From Variovorax jilinensis (lineage in GTDB: Bacteria; Pseudomonadota; Gammaproteobacteria; Burkholderiales; Burkholderiaceae_C), in NCBI RefSeq assembly GCF_030316885.1, contig NZ_JASZYQ010000009.1, positions 62,001 to 126,000 of the forward strand: 64,000 nucleotides of DNA, given 5' to 3'. The notes beneath the pieces are model-generated. The model saw only the letters and a list, made by a program, of their open reading frames with translations. It was not told the origin of the DNA and searched no databases. Shown here one piece after another: positions 34,342-43,806 of this stretch; position 1 is the first letter of the stretch, and each line of letters opens with the position of its first letter. The position numbers were made by a program, and so were the translations under genes.

Positions 34342-35265
34342 ATGCACAAAACCCTCCCGATGTCCTTTCCGATGGCCTCCTGGTTCGATTTCGCCTCCGA
34401 GCTCAACGCATCGTTCTTCCCGGGCTCGGCAGCTGCCGCGCCTGGCTCGCCGCCAATGACGGAGCATCACGAAACTCACAGCCTGTTCGTTCCAACGAGC
34501 GCGCCTCGAAGCGGAGCGCCCATGGTGGTCATGCTGCACGGTGCAGGCCAGGACCCGGCTGATTTTGCAGCAGGAACGGGCATGAATGCGGCTGCCGAGC
34601 GACACGGGTTTGCGGTCCTCTATCCTGCCCAGAGCCCTCGGCACAACGCGCAGCAATGCTGGAACTGGTTCGACAGCGCCCATCAATCGCGCTCGACTGG
34701 CGACCCGGCACGAATCAATTCGCTGGCGTTGCGAGTGTCGAGGGAACTCGCCATCGACGCGGACCGCACCTACATCGCGGGCCTCTCCGCGGGTGGCGCA
34801 ATGGCCGCCTTGCTCGGTGAGCTCTTCCCGGACGTCTACGCTGCGGTCGGCGTGCATTCCGGCTTGGCAGCGCTGGCGGGCGCCGATCTTTCATCGGGGC
34901 TCGCTGCCATGCGCGGCGCGAAGCGAGCAAGCAGCACCCCTACGGGCATGCCGACGATCGTATTTCACGGCGATCAGGACATCATCGTGCACCCCATCAA
35001 CGGAAGTCAGGTGATGGAGGCTGCGTTCGGACCTGAGGGCGTGCATTCCACCCGACAGCACGTCGGACATGAGGGTCGCGGATACACGCGACGCGAATAT
35101 GTCGGCGCAGACGAGGTCGTCTACGGCGAGCACTGGGTCGTACACGACGGCGGGCATGCCTGGTCGGGTGGAAGCAAAGCGGGGTCGTACGCGGACCCTC
35201 TCGGCCCGGACGCCAGTGAGGAGATGCTGCGCTTCTTCGGGCAGCGCCGCCGCACGACCCGGTAG
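34342..35265 (+). CDS. PHB depolymerase family esterase
   Basis: A 307-residue alpha/beta-hydrolase of the poly(3-hydroxybutyrate) depolymerase / LpqC esterase type. The oxyanion segment is MVVMLHGAGQDPADFA, the nucleophile Ser149 is in GLSAGGAMAALL, the acid is in FHGDQDIIVHP, and the His is in HDGGHAWSGG. The family cleaves short-chain polyesters or related esters such as feruloyl esters. No signal peptide is visible, so an intracellular role is likelier than extracellular polymer attack. The start is uncertain: ATG codons at 34342 and 34360 fit the family; the frame is open to 34123. It is a single gene, not linked to PHB synthesis genes here. Confidence 0.85.
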   Translation: MHKTLPMSFPMASWFDFASELNASFFPGSAAAAPGSPPMTEHHETHSLFVPTSAPRSGAPMVVMLHGAGQDPADFAAGTGMNAAAERHGFAVLYPAQSPRHNAQQCWNWFDSAHQSRSTGDPARINSLALRVSRELAIDADRTYIAGLSAGGAMAALLGELFPDVYAAVGVHSGLAALAGADLSSGLAAMRGAKRASSTPTGMPTIVFHGDQDIIVHPINGSQVMEAAFGPEGVHSTRQHVGHEGRGYTRREYVGADEVVYGEHWVVHDGGHAWSGGSKAGSYADPLGPDASEEMLRFFGQRRRTTR

Positions 35266-35445
35266 GCCGCGAAAGCCCTGCGACAGGGCCAGGCTCACTG
35301 CTTGTCGCGTTCTCCTTCCTTCGGGCGCCCGCGGTCCTGGTAGGGCGAACTGCCTTGATTGCTCGACTCACCGACTCCGGCGTCGCTGGGGCGAACTGCC
35401 CGCCGAGTCTCTGGTCCGCGATTTGAAGCGCCCCATGCGGAGAGC

Positions 35446-38139
35446 TCAGGGTGATTGAAGGCTCAGGTAGCGGCCTGTCAGGCTCTCAGGCGCGGCGCGA
35501 ATCGCCTGCGGCGGCCCCTCGGCCACGATCTGCCCGCCCGCGCTGCCGGCTCCCGGACCCAGGTCGATGATCCAGTCGCTTTGAGCCATCACCCGGAGGT
35601 CATGTTCGACAACCAAGACGGTATTGCCTGCCTCGACCAGCTTGTTCAGCTGCACCAGGAGCTTGTCGACATCGGCGGCGTGCAACCCGCTCGTCGGCTC
35701 GTCGAGGATGTACAGGGTATGGCCTCTGGGCGAACGCTGGAGCTCCGTCGCCAGCTTGATGCGTTGCGCCTCCCCGCCGGAGAGCTCGGTGGCGGGCTGC
35801 CCCAGACGCAAGTAGCCGAGCCCGATCGCTTCGAGCAAGCTCAATGGGCGTGCGATGGCGGGTTCTCCCGCGAAAAGCTGAGCCGCTTCCTTGACGGTGA
35901 GTTCCAGGACCTGCGCAATCGTGAGGCCCTGCCATTTGACCTTGAGCGTTGCCTCGTTGTAGCGCGCGCCGTGACAGCTTGGACAGGGCGCGTAGACGCT
36001 CGGCATGAAGAGCATCTCCACGCTCACGAAGCCTTCGCCCTCGCAGGTCGGGCAGCGACCCTTCGCGACGTTGAACGAGAAGCGGCCCGCATCGAAGCGA
36101 CGCGCCCGTGCGGCCGGCGTGCCGGCAAACAGCTTTCGCACGCCATCGAAAAGGCCGGTATAGGTTGCCAGGTTCGAGCGCGGCGTGCGCCCGATGGGGC
36201 GCTGGTCGACCTGCACCAGCCGGTCGATCCTTTCTGCGCCCTCGCTGATACGCCCGGCCAGGGGCGAAGCCGGCGATTGCGCGTCAACTTCGCCGTCCGG
36301 TTCGGGATTCGGCAGTTCGTGCCCGAGGTGCGAAAGGACAAGTTCGACCAGTGCCTGACTCACGAGGCTGGATTTGCCGGCGCCGGATACGCCCGTGACG
36401 CAGGTGAACGTGCCCAACGGAAACGATGCGTCAAGGCCGCGCAGGTTGTTGCGGCACACCTGCGCGAGGCGCAGCCACCCGTCGGGTTCACGCGAGTTGC
36501 GGGCCGGCGTCACTTCGGGGTCGAACAGGTAGCGTCGGGTGTGGGACTCGGGCACGTTGCGCAGGCCCTCCAAAGGTCCGCTGTAGAGAACCCTGCCGCC
36601 TTCCGTGCCTGCGTCGGGCCCCACGTCCACGATCCAGTCCGCGTGTCGCATCAGGTCCAGGTCGTGCTCCACCACAAATAGCGAATTGCCGGCGGCCTTG
36701 AGCCGGTCCAGGGCGATGTGGAGCGCCTCGCTGTCGGCCGGATGCAAGCCCGCGGAGGGCTCGTCGAGCACGTACACCACCCCGAAGAGATTGGATTGGA
36801 TCTGCGTGGCCAGGCGCAGGCGTTGAAGTTCGCCCGGCGACAGCGTAGGAGTGCTGCGGTCGAGCGACAGGTAGCCCAGACCGAGCGCGACGAGTGCGGC
36901 GATGCGCTCGTTGACGTCGTGGGCGATGCGCTGGGCAGCGATCCGCTTCTCCTCGGACAGCTCGCCGGTGCGTCGCACGTCAGGTGCGGCGCTGTGGCTG
37001 GCGCCGCCCGCGGCCACGCGCACGGCCGTCGCCTTGCGAGACGCGTTGCGGCTCAATGTGCGGTCAGCGGACGCACCGGCAGTCAATCTGCCTTCGGCGG
37101 CCGGACGGAGTACCTCGGCCAGCTCGCTCAGCGGCATGCGTGAAAGCGTTCCGATGTCATGCCCGGCAAACCGGACCTGAAGCGACTCGCGCTTCAGGCG
37201 CTTTCCCTCGCAGGTGGGGCAGACGGAGCCTGTCATGAACCGGGCCGCGCGTCGCTTCATCGATGCGCTCTGTGTTGTCGCAAAGGTGTGAAGGACGTAC
37301 CTGCGCGCACCCATGTAGGTTCCCTGGTAGCTGGGTTCCAGCTTCTGGCGCAGGGCGGCGCGGGTCTCGGCAGGAGTGAAGCCGGCATACACCGGCACCG
37401 TTGGCTGCTCATCGGTGAAGAGAATCCATCGGCGGTCCTTCTTCGAGAGCTCGCGCCACGGGGTGTCGACGTCGTAGCCCAGACTTACCAGGATGTCGCG
37501 CAGGTTCTGGCCCTGCCAGGCCGGAGGCCACGACGCGATCGCGCGATCGCGAATGGACAGCGAGTCGTCGGGCACCATGCTCTCTTCGGTGACCTCGTAC
37601 ACGCGGCCCAGGCCGTGACACGTCGGACACGCGCCTTGAGGGGTATTGGGCGAGAAGTCTTCCGCGAAGAGCATGGCCTGTCGCGCCGGATACGAGCCGG
37701 CGCGCGAATAGAGCATGCGAAGCAGGCTCGAGATCGTGGTGAGGCTGCCGACGGAGGAACGCGCACTGGGCGTGCTTGCCTGCTGGCGCAGGGCAACCGC
37801 CGGTGGCAGGCCTTCGATGGAATCGACATCGGGCACGCCTACCTGGTCGATGAGGCGGCGCGCATAAGGCGAAACGGACTCGAAGTACCGGCGCTGTGCC
37901 TCGGCATAGAGCGTGCCAAAGGCCAGAGACGACTTGCCCGAGCCGGACACGCCGCTGAACACGACCAGCGCGTCCCGTGGTACGTCGACGCTGACGTTCT
38001 GCAGGTTGTGCTCGCGCGCGCCACGCACGAGAACGAAGTGGCCGCGGTCCACAGTCTTTGGGGACGCGGGCGCGAACCGTTTGCGCTCGCCCTGGTCAGT
38101 GGATGAGCCCTCGCGGCCAGGGAAAGGTGTCTTGGTCAT
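35446..38139 (-). CDS. UvrA-like excinuclease ABC subunit (second type, UvrA2)
   Basis: An 897-residue protein with two ABC ATPase halves. Walker A motifs are GVSGSGKSSLA (about 62-72) and GVSGAGKSSLV (about 585-595); signature motifs are LSPGELQRLRLA and LSGGEAQRIKLA; zinc-ribbon Cys pairs are CPTCHGLG, CPTCEGKRL, CPTCEGEGF and CPSCHGARY. Housekeeping UvrA is about 940-970 residues; shorter paralogues (UvrA2, DrrC-like) are linked to DNA-binding drug tolerance and accessory repair. The Ala/Arg/Ser-rich insert at about 355-395 is unusual. I start at MTKTPFPGRE; an earlier Met would add 15 residues without support. It sits next to other DNA-repair-related genes (DUF3606, ligase). Confidence 0.88.
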   Translation of the reverse strand: MTKTPFPGREGSSTDQGERKRFAPASPKTVDRGHFVLVRGAREHNLQNVSVDVPRDALVVFSGVSGSGKSSLAFGTLYAEAQRRYFESVSPYARRLIDQVGVPDVDSIEGLPPAVALRQQASTPSARSSVGSLTTISSLLRMLYSRAGSYPARQAMLFAEDFSPNTPQGACPTCHGLGRVYEVTEESMVPDDSLSIRDRAIASWPPAWQGQNLRDILVSLGYDVDTPWRELSKKDRRWILFTDEQPTVPVYAGFTPAETRAALRQKLEPSYQGTYMGARRYVLHTFATTQSASMKRRAARFMTGSVCPTCEGKRLKRESLQVRFAGHDIGTLSRMPLSELAEVLRPAAEGRLTAGASADRTLSRNASRKATAVRVAAGGASHSAAPDVRRTGELSEEKRIAAQRIAHDVNERIAALVALGLGYLSLDRSTPTLSPGELQRLRLATQIQSNLFGVVYVLDEPSAGLHPADSEALHIALDRLKAAGNSLFVVEHDLDLMRHADWIVDVGPDAGTEGGRVLYSGPLEGLRNVPESHTRRYLFDPEVTPARNSREPDGWLRLAQVCRNNLRGLDASFPLGTFTCVTGVSGAGKSSLVSQALVELVLSHLGHELPNPEPDGEVDAQSPASPLAGRISEGAERIDRLVQVDQRPIGRTPRSNLATYTGLFDGVRKLFAGTPAARARRFDAGRFSFNVAKGRCPTCEGEGFVSVEMLFMPSVYAPCPSCHGARYNEATLKVKWQGLTIAQVLELTVKEAAQLFAGEPAIARPLSLLEAIGLGYLRLGQPATELSGGEAQRIKLATELQRSPRGHTLYILDEPTSGLHAADVDKLLVQLNKLVEAGNTVLVVEHDLRVMAQSDWIIDLGPGAGSAGGQIVAEGPPQAIRAAPESLTGRYLSLQSP

Positions 38140-38440
38140 GGCAGAACACCGTAAGGAACGCCATGAGTCGAGTGGGTGGGACATCGGAGGGCGCAGACGT
38201 GGGAGGAACCGACCTTTGGCAGCTGGAGCATCCAGCAGCCACCGGACGCCGTGTCACGTGCGCGGGGAATGACCGCCTGCCCACGCTATGGCCCCGCGCC
38301 CAAGGCCAGTCCAGCGCGGCGTGCCCGAACGCGAACGCCGAGAGCCGCTCACGCCCGGCAGCACGACGGGTGGTCTTTGCCATCGCCGCCGGCCGCGCTG
38401 CGCTTCCAAGTCGGGGCGAAGGCGCGAAAACTTGGCAAGG
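38140..38440. other. Gene-free stretch upstream of uvrA-like gene
   Basis: About 300 bases that must contain the promoter of the UvrA-like gene. Open frames on both strands are Arg/Pro/Ala-rich without start signals. No repeat stood out. Confidence 0.35.
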
Positions 38441-38620
38441 TCACTTTCGTTGGTTGAGGTGGACACGCACGTCCTCAGCCCGATCGCCCACGTCCCTTAC
38501 CGCGAGCCGCAACTCCACTTCGGAGCAGCCGAAGGCCAACATCCAGGAACGCACCTCGTGCAGCTGCGTCACGTCGACCCGTCTCTCGTCCGGTGGGATG
38601 TCGATGGTCTCGTCAGTCAT
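38441..38620 (-). CDS. DUF3606 domain protein
   Basis: A 59-residue protein, essentially one DUF3606 domain: polar start with Asp/Glu (IDIPPDERRVDV), then the conserved core EVRSWMLAFGCSEVELRLAV and RDVGDRAEDVRVHL. I take the ATG giving MTDETIDIPPDE, just after a GAAACACCGAG leader. DUF3606 proteins are short and common in Burkholderiales and Rhizobiales, often near repair, stress or LigD-type genes. Their function is not known to me. It is divergent from the ligase gene 150 bases away. Confidence 0.85.
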   Translation of the reverse strand: MTDETIDIPPDERRVDVTQLHEVRSWMLAFGCSEVELRLAVRDVGDRAEDVRVHLNQRK

Positions 38621-38771
38621 CTCGGTGTTTCTCCTTTGAGTCACGACATTGCCGTGGCCGGACCCGTCGACCCGTCGGCGGAGGCTGAAGGCGCGGACGG
38701 CGGCGGCCTACGTCTTGCGTTCACGGTGTCCGCTGACAGCCTCGAAGCCGCCTGTCGGTGAAAACCGTCAC

Positions 38772-39428
38772 ATGGACCTGGACGACTTCCCACCGATGCT
38801 GCTCGACGAGCGTCCTCTGGGCTTTGATCTGCCTGGATGGATTTACGAGATCAAGCTCGATGGCTACCGCGTCACGGCGATGTTTGGCGACCGGCAGTGC
38901 CGGCTCCCGTCCCGCAACGGCGCGGACTCTACGCGCTGGTTCCCCGAAGTTGCCAAAAGCCTTGCGTCACTTCCCGTAGGGTCGCTGGCGATCAACAGCG
39001 AGCGCTTCATCATCGACGGCGAGGTGTGCGTCTTCGACGATCTCGGCCGGAGCGACTTCGGTCGACTCCAGACTCGCGCGCGGCGGCAGGGCTGGTACCA
39101 GGGCTGCGACCTGGTTAGATTCGCGGCCTTCGACCTCCTTGTCTACGACGGAATCGATGTGACAGAGCAGCCCCTCGTGCAACGCAAGGCACTGCTTGCC
39201 GAGCTGCTCGACCCGGCGCCGGATGGCGTCCTTGCAGTGAAGCACTTCGACACGGACACCGAGCGCATCTTCAAGGAGGAAGTGATCGACCTGGAGACGG
39301 AAGGGTTTGTCGCAAAGCGCCTGGAGAGCCTGTACGTGCCGGGTATCCGGTCGCGCGACTGGGTAAAGATCAAGCGCCCGGCGGTGGTCCCGACAGAGCG
39401 GTTCAAGGACGGAGAAGCCCCGCCATGA
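38772..39428 (+). CDS. ATP-dependent DNA ligase, catalytic (adenylation) domain only
   Basis: A 218-residue protein with the nucleotidyltransferase motifs of LigD/LigC-type ligases: motif I EIKLDGYR with Lys28 as AMP acceptor, then DGEVCVFDD, AFDLLVYDG, EGFVAKRL and motif V DWVKIK near residue 200. It ends right after motif V, so the OB-fold with motif VI of full ligases is missing. Stand-alone domains of this size occur in Burkholderiales; whether they seal nicks is doubtful without a partner. The start is the Met of MDLDDFPPMLLDE. It overlaps the next small gene by 4 bases (ATGA). DUF3606 and a UvrA2 gene nearby suggest an accessory DNA-repair set. Confidence 0.85.
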   Translation: MDLDDFPPMLLDERPLGFDLPGWIYEIKLDGYRVTAMFGDRQCRLPSRNGADSTRWFPEVAKSLASLPVGSLAINSERFIIDGEVCVFDDLGRSDFGRLQTRARRQGWYQGCDLVRFAAFDLLVYDGIDVTEQPLVQRKALLAELLDPAPDGVLAVKHFDTDTERIFKEEVIDLETEGFVAKRLESLYVPGIRSRDWVKIKRPAVVPTERFKDGEAPP

Positions 39429-39577
39429 CGTGGCGCGTCACCCTCCCCAACGGCAGTGTGCTGCTGTACGACGACTGGTTCACGGCCCATATCGAGGCGT
39501 CTCTGCAGGAATACACGTTGTGCGTTCCGCTGATTCCGGAGGAGGTGGAGGACGAGCTCCCCAGCACCGGGTCGTAG
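39425..39577 (+). CDS. 50-residue protein coupled to the ligase gene
   Basis: A short frame whose ATG overlaps the ligase stop (ATGA). The product is acidic and compact: MTWRVTLPNGSVLLYDDWFT at the start and ending in VEDELPSTGS. Codon bias is that of the genome. Overlap of this kind and good codon use argue for a real gene. I do not recognise the family; the pattern of two beta strands and an amphipathic helix is all that can be seen. A link to the ligase is inferred from the overlap. Confidence 0.6.
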   Translation: MTWRVTLPNGSVLLYDDWFTAHIEASLQEYTLCVPLIPEEVEDELPSTGS

Positions 39578-39581
39578 CTGA

Positions 39582-39639
39582 GTCTGGCCGCCGCCAGGTG
39601 TTTCCGGGGCGCCCGCGCCTGCGAGAGATCAGGCCAGAC
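39582..39639. repeat. Inverted repeat after the ligase operon
   Basis: GTCTGGCC (39582-39589) and GGCCAGAC (39632-39639) form a perfect 8-base dyad, 42 bases apart, in the gap between the 50-residue gene and the convergent kinase gene. It may act as a bidirectional transcription stop, but there is no T-run on either side. Confidence 0.3.
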
Positions 39640-39726
39640 GGCGCAGGAGGACGGACGTTGCTTCGTCATCGTCGATGGCCGGACCTCACGAAGGTGCCGG
39701 TGATGCGCGCTTCGCTTGGCATCGCG

Positions 39727-42700
39727 TCAACGCGCATCGAGGTAGCTCTGGAGCGCAGCCAGTTCGTGATCGAACCGCTCCACGAGGTGCCGCACGGCGG
39801 CCACGTGCCCGCCCTCGGCCCTCTGTTCGAGGTCCGAGCAGAGCTTGCCCAGGCGCGAGGCGCCGATCGACCGCGCCGACGACTTCAGTCGATGGGCCAC
39901 GTCGGCCACCTCGCGCATGGCGTTCTGCTGCAGCGCCTGCCACAGGGCTGCTCGCGCGTCGACGCCCGAACGGCGAAAGGTGTCGAGCACATCGGCCATC
40001 ACGGACGGGTCGTCGCCGATCAGCGCCGAAAGTACGCGCAGGTCCGCCGGCGCCTCCGGCGGCGTCAGGGCGAGCCCCGCATCGATCGCCGCCTTGAGGT
40101 CGACGAGGCGCACGGGTTTGCTGAGGTAGGCGTCCATGCCGGCCGAGAGGCAACGCAGTTCCTCGTCGCGCAGCGCGTTGGCGGTCAGGGCGATCACGGG
40201 CGTGTGACAAGCGGTCGGCTCTTCGCGACGGATCGCCGCGACCAGCGCGTAGCCGTCCATGGCGGGCATGTGCAGGTCGGTGAGCACCAGGTCGTAGCCG
40301 CCGCGCTGCCACAGCGCGAGCGCCTGCTGTCCGTCGGCCGCCACATCCGCCGCGAAGCCGATCAGGGCCAGCTGGCGCAGGATCACCTTGCGATTGGTCT
40401 CGTTGTCTTCCGCGATCAGGATCCTTGGCATCGCTGCGGTGGCTGCCGGGGTGCGGGTCGAGGCCACCACCGGTGGCGTGTCGGCCACCGGGTCGTCCTC
40501 GGGGTTGCCACTGGCGAGCGACAGCGCTCTGAAGAAGGTACGTCGCGGCAGTGAGTTGGCGTCGACACGCAGCAGACCGTCCGCTTCGATGCGCGGACGC
40601 CGCAGCTCGCCCCAGCCGAGCACCATGAAGCGGTCGCGCCCATCCTCGCGCGTCGGTGCCAGCGCGCGACAAGCATCCAGGCTCATGGGCGGCGTGGCGG
40701 GGAGCATCAGCCACAGCAGGTCGCAAGCGCCGCGCGACGCCGCGGCGGCGTCTGCGGACGTGGCAAAGCGCTCGACGCACGCGCCTGCGTGGCGAAGCAG
40801 CATCGAGAGATCGTCGCCGAGCGACGTCTCGGTCCCGACGACGCGACAGCGCAGGCCCGCGGCCCGCGGCTCCGACCCGTCGACCGCCGCTGCCGCGTTG
40901 ACATCCCGCGCCAGCCGAAGTCGCACCGCAAAGCGCGAACCCTCGCCGAGGGTGCTCGTGACCGAGATCTTCCCGCCCATCAGTTCCACCAGCATGCTGG
41001 AGATCGCCAAGCCGAGACCGGTGCCGCCGAAGCGCCGCGTGGTCGAGACGTCGGCTTGGGAGAAGGGCGTGAACAGCTGTGCAAGGGTGGCCTTGTCCAT
41101 GCCGATGCCGTCGTCCTCGACGATGAAGTCGATGGTCACCGCGTCCGGGTGCCGCGCGACCAGCAATGCCCGCACCGAGACTCGCGAGGCGCTCGCGCGC
41201 CCGCTGGAGAACTTGATCGCATTGCCGGCGAGGTTGACCAGCACCTGCCGCAAGCGCGTCTCGTCGCTGATGACGACGTCGGGTATGTCGGGGTCGACAT
41301 GCACCGTGAAGCGCACGCCGCCCGCCATGGCCCGGTGGTCGAACATGCCGCCCATCTTCTCCACCATGTCGGCCAGGCGGACCGGCTGGGCCTCCAGCGT
41401 GAGTCGACCGGCCTCGATCTTGGAGAAGTCGAGGATGTTCTCGACGATGCCGAGCAGTGAGAACCCCGAGTCGCGGATCAGGTCGACCACCTCGAGCTGG
41501 TCGCCGGTCAGCGTGCTGCGATGCAGGACGTCGATCATGCCGATGACGCCGTTCATCGGCGTTCGTATCTCATGGCTCATCGCGGCGAGGAACGACGACT
41601 TGGCGCGGCTGGCCTGTTCGGCTTCGTCCCGCGCGAGCTCGAGGTCGGCGGTTCGCGACAGCACGCGCGCCTCGAGCTCGATGTTCATCTCGCGCAACGC
41701 GTCCTGGTCGCGCTTGCGCTCGGTGATGTCCTGCACCATGACCACGATGCCGATGACCTGATTGTCCGCATCGCTGTAAGGCACCTTGTCTGTCTGCAGC
41801 CAGACCGTCTTCCCGTTGCGTTGCGCCTTCTCCAGTACGCCGAGGCGGGGCCGCCCCGAACGGATGATGTCCTGGTCTTCGGTGCGCATGTGCGCCATCT
41901 CCGGATAGAGGTCGATGGCCGACCGGCCTTCGAGGTCGTCGACGGTCTGGCCCGTGAACTCGGCCGCGCGGCGGTTCACGCGCACCACCACGTCCTGCGT
42001 GTCCTTGAACCAGATCATGGCCGGCACCAGGTCGAACAGGATGCGCAGTTCCGTGCGCTGGCGCTGCAGGTCCTGGTGACTGCGTGCGATCTCGATATCG
42101 GCGCGCCTGCGCTCGCTGATGTCGCGCATGACCGCCGATAGCGACGCGACCTGCCCATCGATGCCCTTGTGGGCGACCAGGACCTGGGATACCGGAAACT
42201 CGCGGCCGCGGCGGGCGCGCAGGATGGTCTCGCCGCTCCATGTGCCGTCGCGGACCGCGGTCCGGATGCCCTCGGCCACGATCTCCCCGCTGCCCTGTAG
42301 CGACACGAAATCCCATGCCAGGGCATCGGCGAGGATTTCCGCGTCGTCCACTTCGAGCGCCTTGCGACCGGCGCCGTTGAGATACAGCAGATGCCCCGTG
42401 GCGTCGCAGATGCCGACCAGATCGGTGGTGGATTCGAGGATGGCGGCCAGGCGAGCGCGTTCGGCGTCGCCGCGCTTTTGCGCCGTGACGTCCTGCAGCG
42501 CACCGTGCACGCGCGCGATTGCCCCGGCGGCATTGCGTTGGGCCTCCCCGGTGCAGCGCACCCAGATGGCGCGCGACTTTGCCGTGCGCATCTGAAGCTC
42601 GACGTCGAACGACTCGCCGCTTTGCACGCAGGTCTCCAGGGCCCGTCGGATCAACGCCACCGACTGCGGCGCATAGAAGGCGAAGGCCTCGTCGAGCGTC

Positions 42701-43806
42701 GGCACCGTGGTGGAAGGCACCTCGAGGATCTCGCGCACGCCTTCGGACCACAACACATGGTTGCTCGGGAGTTTCAGCGCCCAGCCACCCAGATGTGCGG
42801 TGCGGCCGGCGATGCGCAGCAGCGACTCGCTTTCGCCGAGGCGTTGCTCGGCACTGCGTCGTTCGATCGCGGCCCAGGAGCGTTCCACGGCTTCCTGCAC
42901 CGTGGCGACTTCGCCCGCGCTCCAGCTGCGCGGCCGGGTCTGATGCACCGCGATCAAGGCGCGCAGTTGTCCGCGTTTCACGAGCGGGCAGCAGACGATC
43001 GCCTCGATGCCGAGCTTGCCGAGGATTTCGCTGCCATGGCCGCCGTGCAACTCGCGCTCGACGTCCCGCATCACCAGCGGCCGGCCCGCCTTCAGTTCGG
43101 CCACCATCTCCGTGCCGAAGCGCGACAGCACATAGTCGCCGACCGTGCTTGCGCAATCGACCGCATGGTCATGCACGATCCGAAAGCGCTCGCCGTCTTC
43201 GTCGACGTCCGCGTAGGCGCACCGCGACGCCTGCAGGTGTTCCGCGAGCATGCGGCAGGTGGTGTCCATGATCTGGGCCGATTCGCTCAGTCCGCGTGTC
43301 GCGAGCGCGAGTTCGCAGAGGAAGTCGGTGCGCTTGCCGCTTTCGGCCAGCACCTCCCCGACCAGCATCCTTTCGCTGATGTCGCTGTGCATGACCACGA
43401 CGCCGTCGACGCCCGCGCGCCCGGGCGTGGCCATCGGCGTCATCGTGATGCGGAACCAGCGCCGCCGTGCCGGTGTGTGGCAGGGATAGTCGAGCGCGAA
43501 ATGCTGTGTCTCGCCGCGCAGCATCGCGCGCAGCCCGGCCGCGGTCTGCCGTGCGTAGGGCGCATCGGCGCCCAGCGCGCGATCACAGACATCCAGATAG
43601 TTGGCGCCGACGTCGTCCTTGGCATGCGCCGCACCCTCACCGCGCGCAAATTCGCGCCAGGCGAGGTTGACCGACACGATCACCGCATCCTGGTCCAGCA
43701 CGGCCACGTTCGCGGGCAGCGCGCTGATGACGTCGCCCAGCAGGCCGCCGAGCCGGGGATCGCTGGCTTGCAGCCGTGGCGGGGCGGCGTCGAACCCCGC
43801 TTTCAT
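39727..43806 (-). CDS. Hybrid histidine kinase with PAS/GAF sensors, receiver and HPt
   Basis: A 1359-residue cytoplasmic phosphorelay protein without TM helices. In order: PAS (about 22-135), GAF (about 165-330), three PAS domains (about 340-720, including LFDLVPAMIWFKDTQ), HisKA with His745 in MSHEIRTPMNG, ATPase with FGGTGLGLAIS, a degenerate middle region (about 980-1115), receiver with Asp1177 in LTDLHMPAMDG, and HPt with His1305 in AHRLKSSARSIG. All modules of a four-step relay are present. It overlaps the upstream response-regulator gene by 4 bases (ATGA). PAS/GAF content suggests a small intracellular ligand, redox or light cue; none can be named. Confidence 0.92.
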   Translation of the reverse strand: MKAGFDAAPPRLQASDPRLGGLLGDVISALPANVAVLDQDAVIVSVNLAWREFARGEGAAHAKDDVGANYLDVCDRALGADAPYARQTAAGLRAMLRGETQHFALDYPCHTPARRRWFRITMTPMATPGRAGVDGVVVMHSDISERMLVGEVLAESGKRTDFLCELALATRGLSESAQIMDTTCRMLAEHLQASRCAYADVDEDGERFRIVHDHAVDCASTVGDYVLSRFGTEMVAELKAGRPLVMRDVERELHGGHGSEILGKLGIEAIVCCPLVKRGQLRALIAVHQTRPRSWSAGEVATVQEAVERSWAAIERRSAEQRLGESESLLRIAGRTAHLGGWALKLPSNHVLWSEGVREILEVPSTTVPTLDEAFAFYAPQSVALIRRALETCVQSGESFDVELQMRTAKSRAIWVRCTGEAQRNAAGAIARVHGALQDVTAQKRGDAERARLAAILESTTDLVGICDATGHLLYLNGAGRKALEVDDAEILADALAWDFVSLQGSGEIVAEGIRTAVRDGTWSGETILRARRGREFPVSQVLVAHKGIDGQVASLSAVMRDISERRRADIEIARSHQDLQRQRTELRILFDLVPAMIWFKDTQDVVVRVNRRAAEFTGQTVDDLEGRSAIDLYPEMAHMRTEDQDIIRSGRPRLGVLEKAQRNGKTVWLQTDKVPYSDADNQVIGIVVMVQDITERKRDQDALREMNIELEARVLSRTADLELARDEAEQASRAKSSFLAAMSHEIRTPMNGVIGMIDVLHRSTLTGDQLEVVDLIRDSGFSLLGIVENILDFSKIEAGRLTLEAQPVRLADMVEKMGGMFDHRAMAGGVRFTVHVDPDIPDVVISDETRLRQVLVNLAGNAIKFSSGRASASRVSVRALLVARHPDAVTIDFIVEDDGIGMDKATLAQLFTPFSQADVSTTRRFGGTGLGLAISSMLVELMGGKISVTSTLGEGSRFAVRLRLARDVNAAAAVDGSEPRAAGLRCRVVGTETSLGDDLSMLLRHAGACVERFATSADAAAASRGACDLLWLMLPATPPMSLDACRALAPTREDGRDRFMVLGWGELRRPRIEADGLLRVDANSLPRRTFFRALSLASGNPEDDPVADTPPVVASTRTPAATAAMPRILIAEDNETNRKVILRQLALIGFAADVAADGQQALALWQRGGYDLVLTDLHMPAMDGYALVAAIRREEPTACHTPVIALTANALRDEELRCLSAGMDAYLSKPVRLVDLKAAIDAGLALTPPEAPADLRVLSALIGDDPSVMADVLDTFRRSGVDARAALWQALQQNAMREVADVAHRLKSSARSIGASRLGKLCSDLEQRAEGGHVAAVRHLVERFDHELAALQSYLDAR

